From NCBI RefSeq assembly GCF_016921195.1, contig NZ_JAFGYF010000001.1, positions 744,001-808,000 on the forward strand: DNA of 64,000 bases, in the 5' to 3' direction. Under the pieces are notes generated by a model that was not told where the DNA came from, did not search any database, and worked only from the letters and a program-made list of their open reading frames with translations. Of the stretch, positions 27,745-37,825 are shown one piece after another (within the stretch, counting starts at the first letter, position 1; each line of letters starts with the position of its first letter). The stretch comes from Cellulosimicrobium cellulans. GTDB lineage: Bacteria; Actinomycetota; Actinomycetes; Actinomycetales; Cellulomonadaceae. Made by a program: the position numbers and the translations under genes.

Positions 27745-27763
27745 ATAGGTCAGGCTTACCTTG
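27745..27763 (+). promoter_or_regulatory. DtxR/IdeR-like iron box 1
   Basis: ATAGGTCAGGCTTACCTTG matches 14 of 19 positions of the known DtxR/IdeR consensus (TTAGGTTAGGCTAACCTAA), keeping the GGT/AGGCT/ACCT core. It is the first of two tandem sites before the HtaA-domain gene. Iron-loaded repressor here would silence the gene when iron is plentiful. Confidence 0.8.
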
Positions 27764-27764
27764 C

Positions 27765-27783
27765 TTTGGTGAGGCGACCCTTA
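27765..27783 (+). promoter_or_regulatory. DtxR/IdeR-like iron box 2
   Basis: TTTGGTGAGGCGACCCTTA also matches 14 of 19 consensus positions and begins two bases after box 1, so two repressor dimers pairs could bind side by side. A TATAT stretch follows directly (27782-27786), a candidate -10. The HtaA gene starts 93 bases after this box. Confidence 0.72.
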
Positions 27784-27875
27784 TATGGTCCAGCACGACG
27801 GAGCGTCCGATCGCCCGTCCCACCCTCGCCGTCCCGCCGCTTCCGGGACACGCACGGACCAGCACGGGAGACCTT

Positions 27876-30800
27876 GTGCGCACTTCACCGTCGAGACGCG
27901 TCCGCCGCGGCCTCGCCTCGTTCCTCGCCGCGGCGCTCGCTGCCGGCCTGACCGTCGCGGGTGCCGGTGCCCCCGCGCAGGCCGCGACCGCGGAGATCCA
28001 GGGCGGCTCGGCCACCTGGAACTTCGTCGACTCGTGGGCCTCGTACGTCACCGGTCCCATCGCGCACGGCAGCATCGCACCGGAGCCGGTCGACGGACGG
28101 TCGGTCTACTCACCCGCGTCCGGCACGTACGACGACGAGACCGGCACCGGCACGGTCCACCTCGGCGGCTCGACCCGCTACCAGGGCCACGGCGGCCAGC
28201 TCGACCTCACGATCTCCGACGTGACGCTCGAGCTCACCGGGCCCGGCACGGGCACGCTGCGCGCGGACTTCTCCGGGACCGTCGAGGCGGGGCAGGGCCA
28301 GGACGTCGTGGTCGCGGACGTCACGGTCAGCGCGACGCGCCACGGCGACCAGGTCACCTTCGTCGCGAACGGCGCCATCGACTCGCTGGCCTCCGTGTCG
28401 TCGTACCTGTCGATGTACGACAGCCGCGCCATCTCGACGCTCACCGCGACGGTGACGGTTCCCGAGCCCGCGGCGCCCGCCGTCGCGACGGCGACCACGC
28501 TCGCCGTCGCACCCGCGGGGACGTCGACCCGAGGGGCCGACGTGACGCTCACCGCGACCGTCGCCCCCGCGGCGGACGGCACGGTCGAGTTCCGCGACGG
28601 CTCCGCCGCGATCGGTACCGCCGCGGTGTCGGGCGGGGTCGCGACGCTGCGCACCGGCGCCCTCGCGGTCGGGTCGCACGACCTCTCGGCCTCGTTCACG
28701 CCCGCCGACCCTACGGCCTTCGTCGCATCAGCGTCCGCGCCGGTCGCGCACAGGGTCACCGCGGTCGTGACGGAGCCCGAGCCCGAGCCGGTGGCCGACC
28801 CCGAGGTCACGGTCACGCCGTCGTCGGGCGTGGACCCGACGGTGGAGAACACGTTCACGGTGTCGGGGACCGGCTTCGTCGGCCCGGCGGCCCGGTTCGG
28901 CGCCTACGTGCTCGTCGGCGAGAAGTCGATCTGGGCCGGTGACGGGCCCCTGGTCTCCTCCGGGTGGCTCGCGCAGGGCTGGGTGATGCCGCAGCAGGTG
29001 GTCGACGGCGCGTTCACGACGACGCTGACCGTCCCGGCGGGCTCGTTCGACCCGGCGAAGGAGTACGTGGTCGCGACGTCGGCCGCGCACGGTCTGTCCG
29101 CGACCGATCGTCGTCTCGACACCTTCACACCGGTCACGCTGGAGGGCGGCGCGACCCCGGAGCCCGTCTGGGAGCCGTCGATCGAGCTGTTCGCCGCCGA
29201 CGGCACGACACCGCTCGGTGACACCGCCGTGCGCGAGGGCGACCCGATCGTCGTCAAGGGCAGCGGCTTCGACCCCGCGGCCAACGTCGGTGGTCGGGGC
29301 GTCCCGATCCCTGCCACGCTCCCGCAGGGGACGTACGTGGTGTTCGGCAAGTTCGCGGAGGAGTGGCGTCCGTCGCAAGGGGTGGCGTCGTCCGCCCGCA
29401 AGGTCGTCTCGCAGCAGTGGGCGCTCGCCGGGTCGGTGCTCGACCAGGTCCCCGCTCAGTTCCAGGGGACGATCCGGAACCAGTGGGCCGAGATCGAGCC
29501 GGACGGGACGTTCGAGGCGCGCCTCACCGCCGGGTCGGTGGATGCCGTCGGACGCTACGGTGTCTACACGTACGGTGCCCCCGGCGTGACCAACGCTGCC
29601 CAGGAGCTCTACGCTCCCGTCGCCTTCACGATCGAGCCGCCCGCCCCCGTCTGGGAGCCGGAGATCGCGGTCTTCGCCGAGGACGGCGAGACGCCGCTCG
29701 GTGACACCGAGGTCTCGGTAGGCGACACGATCGTCGTCAAGGGCTCGGGCTTCGACCCCGCGGCGAACGTCGGTGGTCGCGGCGTCCCGATCCCGGCGAC
29801 CCTGCCCCAGGGCACGTACGTCGTGTTCGGGAGCTTCGCCGAGCAGTGGCGTCCCTCCGAGGGAGCGGCGTCGTCGACCCGGGAGGTCGGGTCGCAGGTG
29901 TGGGCCCTCGCCGAGCCGGTGCTCGACCAGGTCCCTCCGCAGTTCCGGTCCGTGATCCGCGCGCAGTGGACGGACATCGCCGAGGACGGGACGTTCGAGG
30001 CGCGCCTCGTCGTGAAGAACCCCGCCGCGCTCGAGGGCGGCCGGTACGGCGTCTACACGTACGGAGCCGGCGGCGTGACGAACGCGGACCAGGAGCTGTT
30101 CGCACCCGTCGCGTTCGACGTCCCCGCGTCGCTCACGGTGACGCCTGCCGCGGCGACCGTCGAGGCCGGGGAGACCGTCGATCTGACCGTCCGCGGGCTC
30201 GTCGAGGGCGACGCCGTCAAGGGCGTGACGTTCGGGGGCAAGCCCGCGACGTACACGAACGACGGCACCACGATCCGGCTCACCGTCCCGGCCGGCGCCG
30301 CCGCGGGGTCGGTCCCCGTCGTCGTGACGTCCGACCTCGGCGTGACCGGGACCGCGACGCTGACCGTCACGGCCCCCGCGCCGGAGCCCACCCCGACGGT
30401 GACGGTGTCGCCGTCGGGGCCGGTGGACCCGGCCGTGGAGAACACGCTCACGGTCTCGGGCACCGGGTTCCTCGGCGACGGCGCGCGGTTCGGCGCGTAC
30501 GTGCTGATCGGTGAGGAGTCGATCTGGGACGGCACGGGACCGCTCGTCGCGACCGGCTGGCTCCAGCTCGCCTGGGTCATGCCGCAGCAGGTCGTCGACG
30601 GCGCGTTCACGACGACGCTGACCGTCCCCGCCGGCTCGTTCGACCCCTCGAAGGAGTACGTGGTCGCGACGTCGGCGGCGCACGGCCTCTCGGCGACCGA
30701 CCGCAGCCTCGACACCTTCACCCGGGTCGCCGTGCGCCGGCCCGCACCGGAGGCCCGGCCCACCACGACTGCCCTCGTCTCCTCGGCGGCCTCGGTCGTC

Positions 30801-32600
30801 GAGGGAACGGCGGTGACGTTCACGGCGACCGTCACCCCGAAGGCGGCCGGCACGGTGCGCTTCACCGCCGGGGACACGACCCTCGGCACCGCGACGGTCG
30901 TCGACGGCGTCGCGTCGTACCGGTCGAGCGGTCTCGCGGTCGGGTCGCACGCCGTGACGGCGACGTTCGTCCCCACGGACAGCACCGCGTTCGTCGGTTC
31001 GGCTTCGTCTCCCGTCACGGTGAAGGTGACGGCGAAGCCGTCGGTCCCGACGACGGCGGGCTCCCTGACGTGGGGAGTCAAGGAGTCGTTCCGCCGCTAC
31101 ATCGTCGGCCCGGTCGCGGACGGCGGGGCGTCGGCGTCATCCGGCGCGGCCGTGGTCGACGGCCTCTTCCGGTTCGGCCAGGCCGAGGGCGGCACGTGGA
31201 CCGCTGCGAGCGGGCGGGGCAGCGTGAAGTACTCCGGCACGGTCCGCTTCACGGGTCACTCGGGCGCTCTGGACCTCGCGCTGACGAACCCGGTCGTCGA
31301 CGTCACCGGACCCGGCGCGGGTCGTCTGCTCGTGGACGCGCGCTCGACCGGGCTCGACGGCTCGACGTTCGACCGCAAGGGCGTCGTCTTCGCCACGCTC
31401 GCGCTCGGCGCGCCGACGACGAGCGCGGACGGGGCCGTGACCTACACGAAGGCCGCGGCGACGCTCACGGCCGACGGCTCGCTCGCGTTCTCCGGTTTCT
31501 ACCCGGCCGGCACCGTGCTGGACCCGGTGACGTTCACCGTCGGCGCGACGTCGGCCGCCCCCGGCGGTGGCGGCACCATCGGCACTCCGGGCACCGGGAC
31601 GCCGGGGACGCCGGCCGACCCGGCGCGGGCGACGCTCTCGGTGTCGCAGGCCGCGCCGGGTGACGAGGTCACGATCAGCGGCGTCGGGTTCGGCGCGCAC
31701 GAGGCAGGCATCCGCACGGAGATCCGCTCGACGCCGCGGACGCTCGCGACGGGCGTCACCGCGAACGCCGGCGGCGCCGCGAGCTCGACCGTGACGATCC
31801 CGACGGACGTCGCGCCGGGCGAGCACACGCTCCTGCTCATCGGCGCGGACCACACCGCGTCCGCGCAGATCACGATCGTCGGCGCCGGCACGACCGGCAC
31901 CGGCACGGGGTCGGGCAGCGCGGCGGAGCAGTGCTTCGCTCAGGGCGTCAACGGCGCGACCCTCTCGTGGGGCGTGAGCGACCGGTTCCGCGCGTACGTC
32001 ACCGGCCCGATCGCGAAGGGCTCGGTCTCGACGGACGGCGTGCGCGACGGCGGCTCGGCGTTCACGTGGAGCGGCGGCAAGGGCTCGTTCAACACCGACC
32101 TCGGCAAGGGCCGCGCGAGCTTCGGTGGCGCGGTGTCGTTCTCCGGGCACGAGGGCATCCTCGACCTGCGGATCAGCAACCCGCGCGTCGTCGTCAACGG
32201 GTCGTCGGGCACGCTCGTGGTCGACGTCCGGAGCAGCGACATGGAGGGCAACACGTCCTCCTCGAACGGCGTCGCGTTCGCGAGCCTGGACCTGTCGGGC
32301 AAGAAGTCGACGTCGGGCTCCACGATCACGTGGAGCGGCGCACCCGCGACCCTCACGGCCGCCGGGGCGAAGGCGTTCGCCGGGTTCTACGAGGCCGGGA
32401 CGGCGCTCTCGCCCGTGACGTTCACCTTCCCGGTCGGTGGCGACGTCGAGTGCGACGCGTACTCCGGTGCGCTCGCCTCGACCGGGACGGACGCGGGCAG
32501 CCTCGCGCTCCTCGCCGGCACCCTCCTGCTCACGGGCGGGGCGATCCTCACGGTGCGGCGCCGCCGCGCGGGACGCGTCCAGGCGGCCGCGACCGCCTGA
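27876..32600 (+). CDS. Cell-wall-anchored protein with three HtaA haem-binding-type domains and Ig-like repeats
   Basis: 1574 residues. A Sec signal peptide ends near APAQA-AT (residue 33). HtaA-type domains (PF04213 pattern, W-x-V/F-x-x-S/R-F-x-x-Y at the start) lie at about 43-193, 1061-1223 and 1358-1525. Between them are Ig-like modules (two GSHDLSASFTP/GSHAVTATFVP type), two copies of a 110-residue module (about 310-420, 841-951) and two adjacent copies of a 155-residue module (431-585, 591-748). The C-terminus has LASTG (1533-1537), a hydrophobic helix and RRRR, a class E sortase-type sorting signal. HtaA proteins capture haem in corynebacteria; tandem DtxR-like boxes upstream support an iron role. 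GGAG precedes the GTG start. Confidence 0.86.
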   Translation: MRTSPSRRVRRGLASFLAAALAAGLTVAGAGAPAQAATAEIQGGSATWNFVDSWASYVTGPIAHGSIAPEPVDGRSVYSPASGTYDDETGTGTVHLGGSTRYQGHGGQLDLTISDVTLELTGPGTGTLRADFSGTVEAGQGQDVVVADVTVSATRHGDQVTFVANGAIDSLASVSSYLSMYDSRAISTLTATVTVPEPAAPAVATATTLAVAPAGTSTRGADVTLTATVAPAADGTVEFRDGSAAIGTAAVSGGVATLRTGALAVGSHDLSASFTPADPTAFVASASAPVAHRVTAVVTEPEPEPVADPEVTVTPSSGVDPTVENTFTVSGTGFVGPAARFGAYVLVGEKSIWAGDGPLVSSGWLAQGWVMPQQVVDGAFTTTLTVPAGSFDPAKEYVVATSAAHGLSATDRRLDTFTPVTLEGGATPEPVWEPSIELFAADGTTPLGDTAVREGDPIVVKGSGFDPAANVGGRGVPIPATLPQGTYVVFGKFAEEWRPSQGVASSARKVVSQQWALAGSVLDQVPAQFQGTIRNQWAEIEPDGTFEARLTAGSVDAVGRYGVYTYGAPGVTNAAQELYAPVAFTIEPPAPVWEPEIAVFAEDGETPLGDTEVSVGDTIVVKGSGFDPAANVGGRGVPIPATLPQGTYVVFGSFAEQWRPSEGAASSTREVGSQVWALAEPVLDQVPPQFRSVIRAQWTDIAEDGTFEARLVVKNPAALEGGRYGVYTYGAGGVTNADQELFAPVAFDVPASLTVTPAAATVEAGETVDLTVRGLVEGDAVKGVTFGGKPATYTNDGTTIRLTVPAGAAAGSVPVVVTSDLGVTGTATLTVTAPAPEPTPTVTVSPSGPVDPAVENTLTVSGTGFLGDGARFGAYVLIGEESIWDGTGPLVATGWLQLAWVMPQQVVDGAFTTTLTVPAGSFDPSKEYVVATSAAHGLSATDRSLDTFTRVAVRRPAPEARPTTTALVSSAASVVEGTAVTFTATVTPKAAGTVRFTAGDTTLGTATVVDGVASYRSSGLAVGSHAVTATFVPTDSTAFVGSASSPVTVKVTAKPSVPTTAGSLTWGVKESFRRYIVGPVADGGASASSGAAVVDGLFRFGQAEGGTWTAASGRGSVKYSGTVRFTGHSGALDLALTNPVVDVTGPGAGRLLVDARSTGLDGSTFDRKGVVFATLALGAPTTSADGAVTYTKAAATLTADGSLAFSGFYPAGTVLDPVTFTVGATSAAPGGGGTIGTPGTGTPGTPADPARATLSVSQAAPGDEVTISGVGFGAHEAGIRTEIRSTPRTLATGVTANAGGAASSTVTIPTDVAPGEHTLLLIGADHTASAQITIVGAGTTGTGTGSGSAAEQCFAQGVNGATLSWGVSDRFRAYVTGPIAKGSVSTDGVRDGGSAFTWSGGKGSFNTDLGKGRASFGGAVSFSGHEGILDLRISNPRVVVNGSSGTLVVDVRSSDMEGNTSSSNGVAFASLDLSGKKSTSGSTITWSGAPATLTAAGAKAFAGFYEAGTALSPVTFTFPVGGDVECDAYSGALASTGTDAGSLALLAGTLLLTGGAILTVRRRRAGRVQAAATA

Positions 32601-32616
32601 GCCACCGGCACCACGC

Positions 32617-32654
32617 ACGACGCCCGGTCACCTCGCGAGGTGACCGGGCGTCGT
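32617..32654. terminator. Bidirectional terminator, 38-base near-gapless palindrome
   Basis: Perfect 19-bp arms (ACGACGCCCGGTCACCTCG at 32617-32635 and complement 32636-32654) with no unpaired loop in the DNA, between the convergent HtaA and HAD-phosphatase genes and 17-22 bases from each stop. Confidence 0.88.
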
Positions 32655-32675
32655 CGTGCGTGGACAGGCGGAGCG

Positions 32676-33449
32676 TCAGACCACGTCGACGAGGTCCGCG
32701 ACGGAGTCGACGACCTTGCTCGGCCGGAACGGGAACCGGTCGACGTCGGACATCTTCGTGGACCCCGTCATGACGAGGTACGTGTACAGCCCGGCCTCGA
32801 TGCCCGCGACCACGTCGGTGTCCATGCGGTCGCCGATCATCGCCGTCTTCTCCGAGTGGGCGTCGATCCGGTTGAGCGCCGAGCGGAACATCATGGGGTT
32901 CGGCTTGCCGACGAAGTACGGCTTGCGCCCCGTCGCGGCCGTGATCATCGCCGCCACCGCGCCCGTCGCGGGCAGCGGGCCCTCCTGGGACGGGCCCGTC
33001 GTGTCCGGGTTGGTGCAGATGAAGCGCGAGCCGCCGAGGATGAGGCGGATCGCCTTGGTGATCGCCTCGAACGAGTACGTGCGCGTCTCGCCGAGCACCA
33101 CGTAGTCCGGGTCCGACTCCGTGAGCGTGTAGCCCGCCTCGTACAGCGCCGTCGTCAGCCCCGCCTCGCCGACCGCGTAGGCGCTGCCGCTCGGGATCTG
33201 GTCGCTGAGGAACTGGGCGGTCGCGAGCGCCGACGTCCAGATCGACTCCTCGGGGACGTCGATGCCCGACGTCGCGAGGCGCGCGCGCAGGTCGCGCGCC
33301 GTGAAGATCGAGTTGTTCGTGAGGATGAGGAACGGGCGGCCCTTGTCGCGCAGCGCCCGCACGAACTCCGGGGCGCCGGGGATGGCGTGCCCCTCGTGGA
33401 CGAGCACGCCGTCCATGTCCGTCAGCCAGCTCGTGATCTCTCGCGTCAT
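32676..33449 (-). CDS. HAD-superfamily IIA (NagD-like) sugar phosphatase
   Basis: 257 residues. The D-x-D nucleophile motif DMDGV (D11, D13), LILTNNS (motif II), the C2 cap with NPDTTGP, GKPNPMMF (motif III Lys) and MIGDRMDTDVVAG (motif IV) identify a NagD/AraL-type phosphatase, which hydrolyses sugar or nucleoside monophosphates. It starts one base after the DedA gene stop on the same strand, so the two are co-transcribed. Substrate unknown. Confidence 0.9.
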   Translation of the reverse strand: MTREITSWLTDMDGVLVHEGHAIPGAPEFVRALRDKGRPFLILTNNSIFTARDLRARLATSGIDVPEESIWTSALATAQFLSDQIPSGSAYAVGEAGLTTALYEAGYTLTESDPDYVVLGETRTYSFEAITKAIRLILGGSRFICTNPDTTGPSQEGPLPATGAVAAMITAATGRKPYFVGKPNPMMFRSALNRIDAHSEKTAMIGDRMDTDVVAGIEAGLYTYLVMTGSTKMSDVDRFPFRPSKVVDSVADLVDVV

Positions 33450-33450
33450 C

Positions 33451-34266
33451 TCAGGCGTCCTTCCCGTCCTTCTCTCCCTGCCCGACGGCGGTCGTGCCCT
33501 CGGTGACGGCGTGCTCGCCGCCGGTCCCTGCCGCGTCGGCCGCGATCTGCGCCTCGAGCGCCGCCGCCCGCTTCTCGGCGCGGCGCCCGCGCCAGACCTC
33601 CACGATCATCGGGACCACGGAGAGGAGCACGATGAGCAGGACGAGCGCCTCGATGTTGTCCTTGACGAACGTGATGTTCCCCAGGAGGTAGCCGAGCCAC
33701 GTGAGGCCCACGGCCCACAGCAGCGCGCCGAGCGCGTTGAACCCCACGAAGTGCCGGTAGTGCATCTTGCCGACGCCCGCGGCGACTGGTGCGTACGTGC
33801 GCACGATGGGCACGAAGCGCGCGATGACGATCGTCCGGCCGCCGTACTTCTCGAAGTAGGCGTTGGTCTGGTCGATGTACTTGCGCTTGAAGAACCGCGA
33901 GTCCGGGCGGTCGAACACCTTGGGCCCGACCGTGCGCCCGATGAGGTAGGCCGTCTGGTCGCCGAGGAAGGCCGCCGCGAAGAGCAGGGCGAGCAGCACG
34001 GGGAGGCTGATCTGGAGCGAGTCCTGCGCGACGAGCGCTCCCGCCGTGAACAGCAGCGAGTCGCCCGGCAGGATCGGGAACAGCAGGCCGGTCTCGACGA
34101 AGATCACGAGCACGATGCCGACGAGCGCCGCGTCGCCGAAGCGCTCGATGAGCGTCATCGGGTCCATCCAGTCCGGGCCCAGGGCGGCGACGGGTCCGGC
34201 GGCGCCGAGGCCCGCGGCGTGCGCGGCCCCGGGCAGGGCGGAGGCGAGCTCGGCGAGGGTGTTCAC
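33451..34266 (-). CDS. DedA-family membrane protein
   Basis: 271 residues. The conserved DedA core is clear: VIFVETGLLFPILPGDSLLF, FLGDQTAYLIGRTVG, and the ARFVPIVRTYAPVAAGVGKM loop with its essential Arg residues. About five hydrophobic segments span residues 45-225; a charged Ala/Glu tail follows. The family transports or flips undecaprenyl phosphate or other lipids in characterised cases; the exact role here is unknown. GTG at 34266 has a TACGCT hexamer eight bases upstream. First gene of a two-gene operon. Confidence 0.9.
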   Translation of the reverse strand: MNTLAELASALPGAAHAAGLGAAGPVAALGPDWMDPMTLIERFGDAALVGIVLVIFVETGLLFPILPGDSLLFTAGALVAQDSLQISLPVLLALLFAAAFLGDQTAYLIGRTVGPKVFDRPDSRFFKRKYIDQTNAYFEKYGGRTIVIARFVPIVRTYAPVAAGVGKMHYRHFVGFNALGALLWAVGLTWLGYLLGNITFVKDNIEALVLLIVLLSVVPMIVEVWRGRRAEKRAAALEAQIAADAAGTGGEHAVTEGTTAVGQGEKDGKDA

Positions 34267-34385
34267 GGGTCACCAGCGTAGTGGGGACCCTCTGCCCGTC
34301 CGGGACGCCGCGTGCGCGCCCGTCGCAGAGGTTCCGCGCGGACGGCCCGCGGGTGGTGTGCGCGGGGCCGGGCAGAATGTCCGGC

Positions 34386-35240
34386 ATGGCGAGCATCGCG
34401 GTGGTGGGCGGGACCGGTGCGGCGGGTCGCGCCGTCGTGCGGGAGGCCGTCGCGCGCGGCCACGAGGTGCGCGTGCTCTCGCGGCACGCGCCCGACGACG
34501 GCGCGCGCGTCCCGGGCGCGGCGCACCACCGCGTCGACCTCCTGGCGCCCGACGACGGCACGGCCGCGTCCGCGCCGGTCGAGGTGCTGGACGCAGCTCT
34601 CGCCGGTGTCCATGCCGTGGTCGACGCGAGCAACGGGATGTCGCCCGGGGCGATGAGGGTCTTCACGGTCGGCGCGCGCCGCCTGGCCGACGCGGCGCAC
34701 CGCACAGGAGTCGCTCGCGTGGTCGTGCTGTCCATCGTGAACGTCGACCAGGGCGACTACGGGTACTACCGCGCGAAGGCGGAGCAGGAGCGCGTCCTCT
34801 CCGCCCGAGGCGTCCCGACGACGGTCGTGCGCGCGACGCAGTTCCACGAGTTCCTCGAGCTGTTCCTCGGGCGCGGCGGGCGGCTCGGCCGGTGGGCGCG
34901 CCTCGGCCTGCTGCCCGTGCCGCGCGGGGTGCGGTTCCAGCCGATCGCGCTCACCGACGTCGCGCGGGCGCTCGTCGACGCCGCCGAGGGGACACCGCCC
35001 GGTGGCGGCGTGCCAGGACCCGGTCCCGACGCGACGACCGTGACGATCGGCGGCCCGGAGGTCCTCGACGCGCGCGAGATGGCGCGCGCATGGCGCGCCG
35101 CGCACGGCTCGCGCCGCCCGGTCGTCGGCGTGCCGTTGCCCGGGCCGCTGGGGGAGTTCTTCCGTGCCGGGCACAACCTCGTCCCCGACCGCCGTTACGG
35201 GACGCTCACGTACCGCGAGTGGCTCCGGGAGCGGGCATGA
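34386..35240 (+). CDS. NAD(P)-binding (atypical SDR / NmrA-like) protein
   Basis: 284 residues with a Rossmann N-terminus (VVGGTGAAGRAVVREAVARGHEV, read in parts), VVDASNGMSP, and the active-site-like segment YYRAKAEQER, typical of the NmrA/complex I NDUFA9-like atypical SDR group. Some members are redox sensors, others reductases. CAGAAT ends seven bases before the ATG (leaderless). The stop overlaps the ATG of the methyltransferase gene by four bases, so translation is coupled. Confidence 0.82.
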   Translation: MASIAVVGGTGAAGRAVVREAVARGHEVRVLSRHAPDDGARVPGAAHHRVDLLAPDDGTAASAPVEVLDAALAGVHAVVDASNGMSPGAMRVFTVGARRLADAAHRTGVARVVVLSIVNVDQGDYGYYRAKAEQERVLSARGVPTTVVRATQFHEFLELFLGRGGRLGRWARLGLLPVPRGVRFQPIALTDVARALVDAAEGTPPGGGVPGPGPDATTVTIGGPEVLDAREMARAWRAAHGSRRPVVGVPLPGPLGEFFRAGHNLVPDRRYGTLTYREWLRERA

Positions 35241-36117
35241 CGCCGCCCGAGGACGTGCGGGGCGGGCGCGGCCCGGCCGCGGCGCGCCGCGCCGCCGAGC
35301 CCGCCGAGGAGCGCGCCGAGGAGCGCGCCGAGGAGCGCGAGGTCGGGGTCGGGCCGTGGCCCGGGGGCCCGGACGCGTGGCCGCGCGTGCCCGACCCCGC
35401 GGGCCCGCCCGGGGCGACCCGCCTCGACCCGCGCTACGACCCCGAGCTGCTCGCGCGCGGCGACCGGCGCAACGTCGTGGACGCCTACCGGTACTGGACC
35501 GTCGAGGCCGTCGTCGCCGACCTCGACGCGCGGCGCGACCCGGCACGCTCCCTGCACGTCGCGATCGAGAACTGGGCGCACGACCTCAACATCGGGTCCG
35601 TCGTGCGCACCGCGAACGCGTTCAACGCGGCGGGCGTGCACGTCGTCGGGCGACGCCGGTGGAACCGCCGCGGCGCGATGGTCACCGACCGCTACCTGCA
35701 CGTGCACCACCACGCGTCCGTCGACGACCTCGCGGCCTGGGCCGCGGGGGAGGGGTTGCCGCTCCTCGGCGTCGACAACCTCCCGGGCTCGGTCCCCATC
35801 GAGGGGTACGCGCTCCCCGCGTCGTGCGTCCTGCTGCTCGGCCAGGAGTCGACCGGGCTGACGCCCGAGGCGGTCGCCGCGTGCCGCGACGTCCTGCACA
35901 TCACCCAGCACGGCTCGACCCGCTCGATCAACGCCGGTGCCGCCGGCGCGATCGCCCTGCACGCGTGGGCCGCGCAGCACCTGGGGCCGACCGGCCCGGC
36001 CGGACAGAACCGTGGTCACCGGGCGACCACAGGTCGAACGGCCCTGACGCCCGCGCTGTCATCCATGCCAGACTTTGACCCGACAGTCCACCCCGCACGA
36101 CTCCACAGGAGCTCCGC

Positions 36118-37140
<1,023 letters not shown>

Positions 37141-37177
37141 CGCCCGCAGGAGCCGGCGCACGCCGGCCCTGGCGGCA

Positions 37178-37213
37178 CGAAGGCCCCCGGTCCGCGAGGA
37201 TCGGGGGCCTTCG
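37178..37213 (+). terminator. fba terminator hairpin
   Basis: 12-bp perfect arms CGAAGGCCCCCG (37178-37189) and its complement (37202-37213) with a 12-base loop, 37 bases after the fba stop; it also faces the 3' end of the convergent STAS gene. Confidence 0.82.
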
Positions 37214-37261
37214 TCGCGCGTCGTGGCGGTGAGTCCAGGCCGCGGGGCGGGCGACGCCGCC

Positions 37262-37687
37262 TCAGTCCGTGGCGCCCGTGCCGTCGCCCGAGGGCTCGTC
37301 GAGGTCGAAGCCGGGGTCCACGTCGACGATGTCGAGCAGCTCGCCGATGCGGGTCACCTCGAGGAGGAACCGGACCGTCGGCGGGGCGCGCAGGACGCGG
37401 ACCCGGTGCGGGCCGCGTGAGGCGAGGCGTGCGAGGAACGCCACACCCGACGAGTCCATGAAGGTCACGTGGTGGGCGTCGATCTCGACCGGGAGCCCGG
37501 AGTCCTCCGCGGCGGCGGTCGCCTCCTGGAGGTCGGCGCCGAGGTCGGCGTCGATCTCTCCCGACAGCACGATGCGGGCGCGCGTCGTCCCCACGATGAC
37601 GTGCACGCTCGCGGGGTCGCCCGCCCCGGCGGGGTCGCCGGCGACGCCGACCGGACGGTCGGCGGCCGAGGGTGTACCTTCGCGCAC
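37262..37687 (-). CDS. STAS-domain anti-sigma factor antagonist
   Basis: 141 residues. After a 25-residue Ala/Pro-rich lead comes a STAS domain: RIVLSGEIDADLGADL and HVTFMDSSGVAFLARL, where the first Ser of DSSG is the site phosphorylated by anti-sigma kinases in SpoIIAA/RsbV relatives. GTG at 37687 has AGGAG five bases upstream. It is divergent from the SpoIIE-type phosphatase gene, its likely partner in a partner-switching stress response. Confidence 0.85.
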   Translation of the reverse strand: MREGTPSAADRPVGVAGDPAGAGDPASVHVIVGTTRARIVLSGEIDADLGADLQEATAAAEDSGLPVEIDAHHVTFMDSSGVAFLARLASRGPHRVRVLRAPPTVRFLLEVTRIGELLDIVDVDPGFDLDEPSGDGTGATD

Positions 37688-37825
37688 CGGCGCTCCTCTC
37701 TGCGTGGTCCCGACCCGTTCCGGTCTCGGGAAGCACCAATCTACGGTTGAATGTCCAGTCGGGACAGTAACGCGACCGTGGCGTCCGTATCCAGACGATC
37801 GGCGCACGGACCGTCGGAGGTGACG

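Noticed and set aside
37752-37766. TGTCC-AGTCG-GGACA palindrome in the STAS/phosphatase divergent gap, as an operator
   Set aside because: Arms of only five bases are expected by chance; no promoter element is placed around it.
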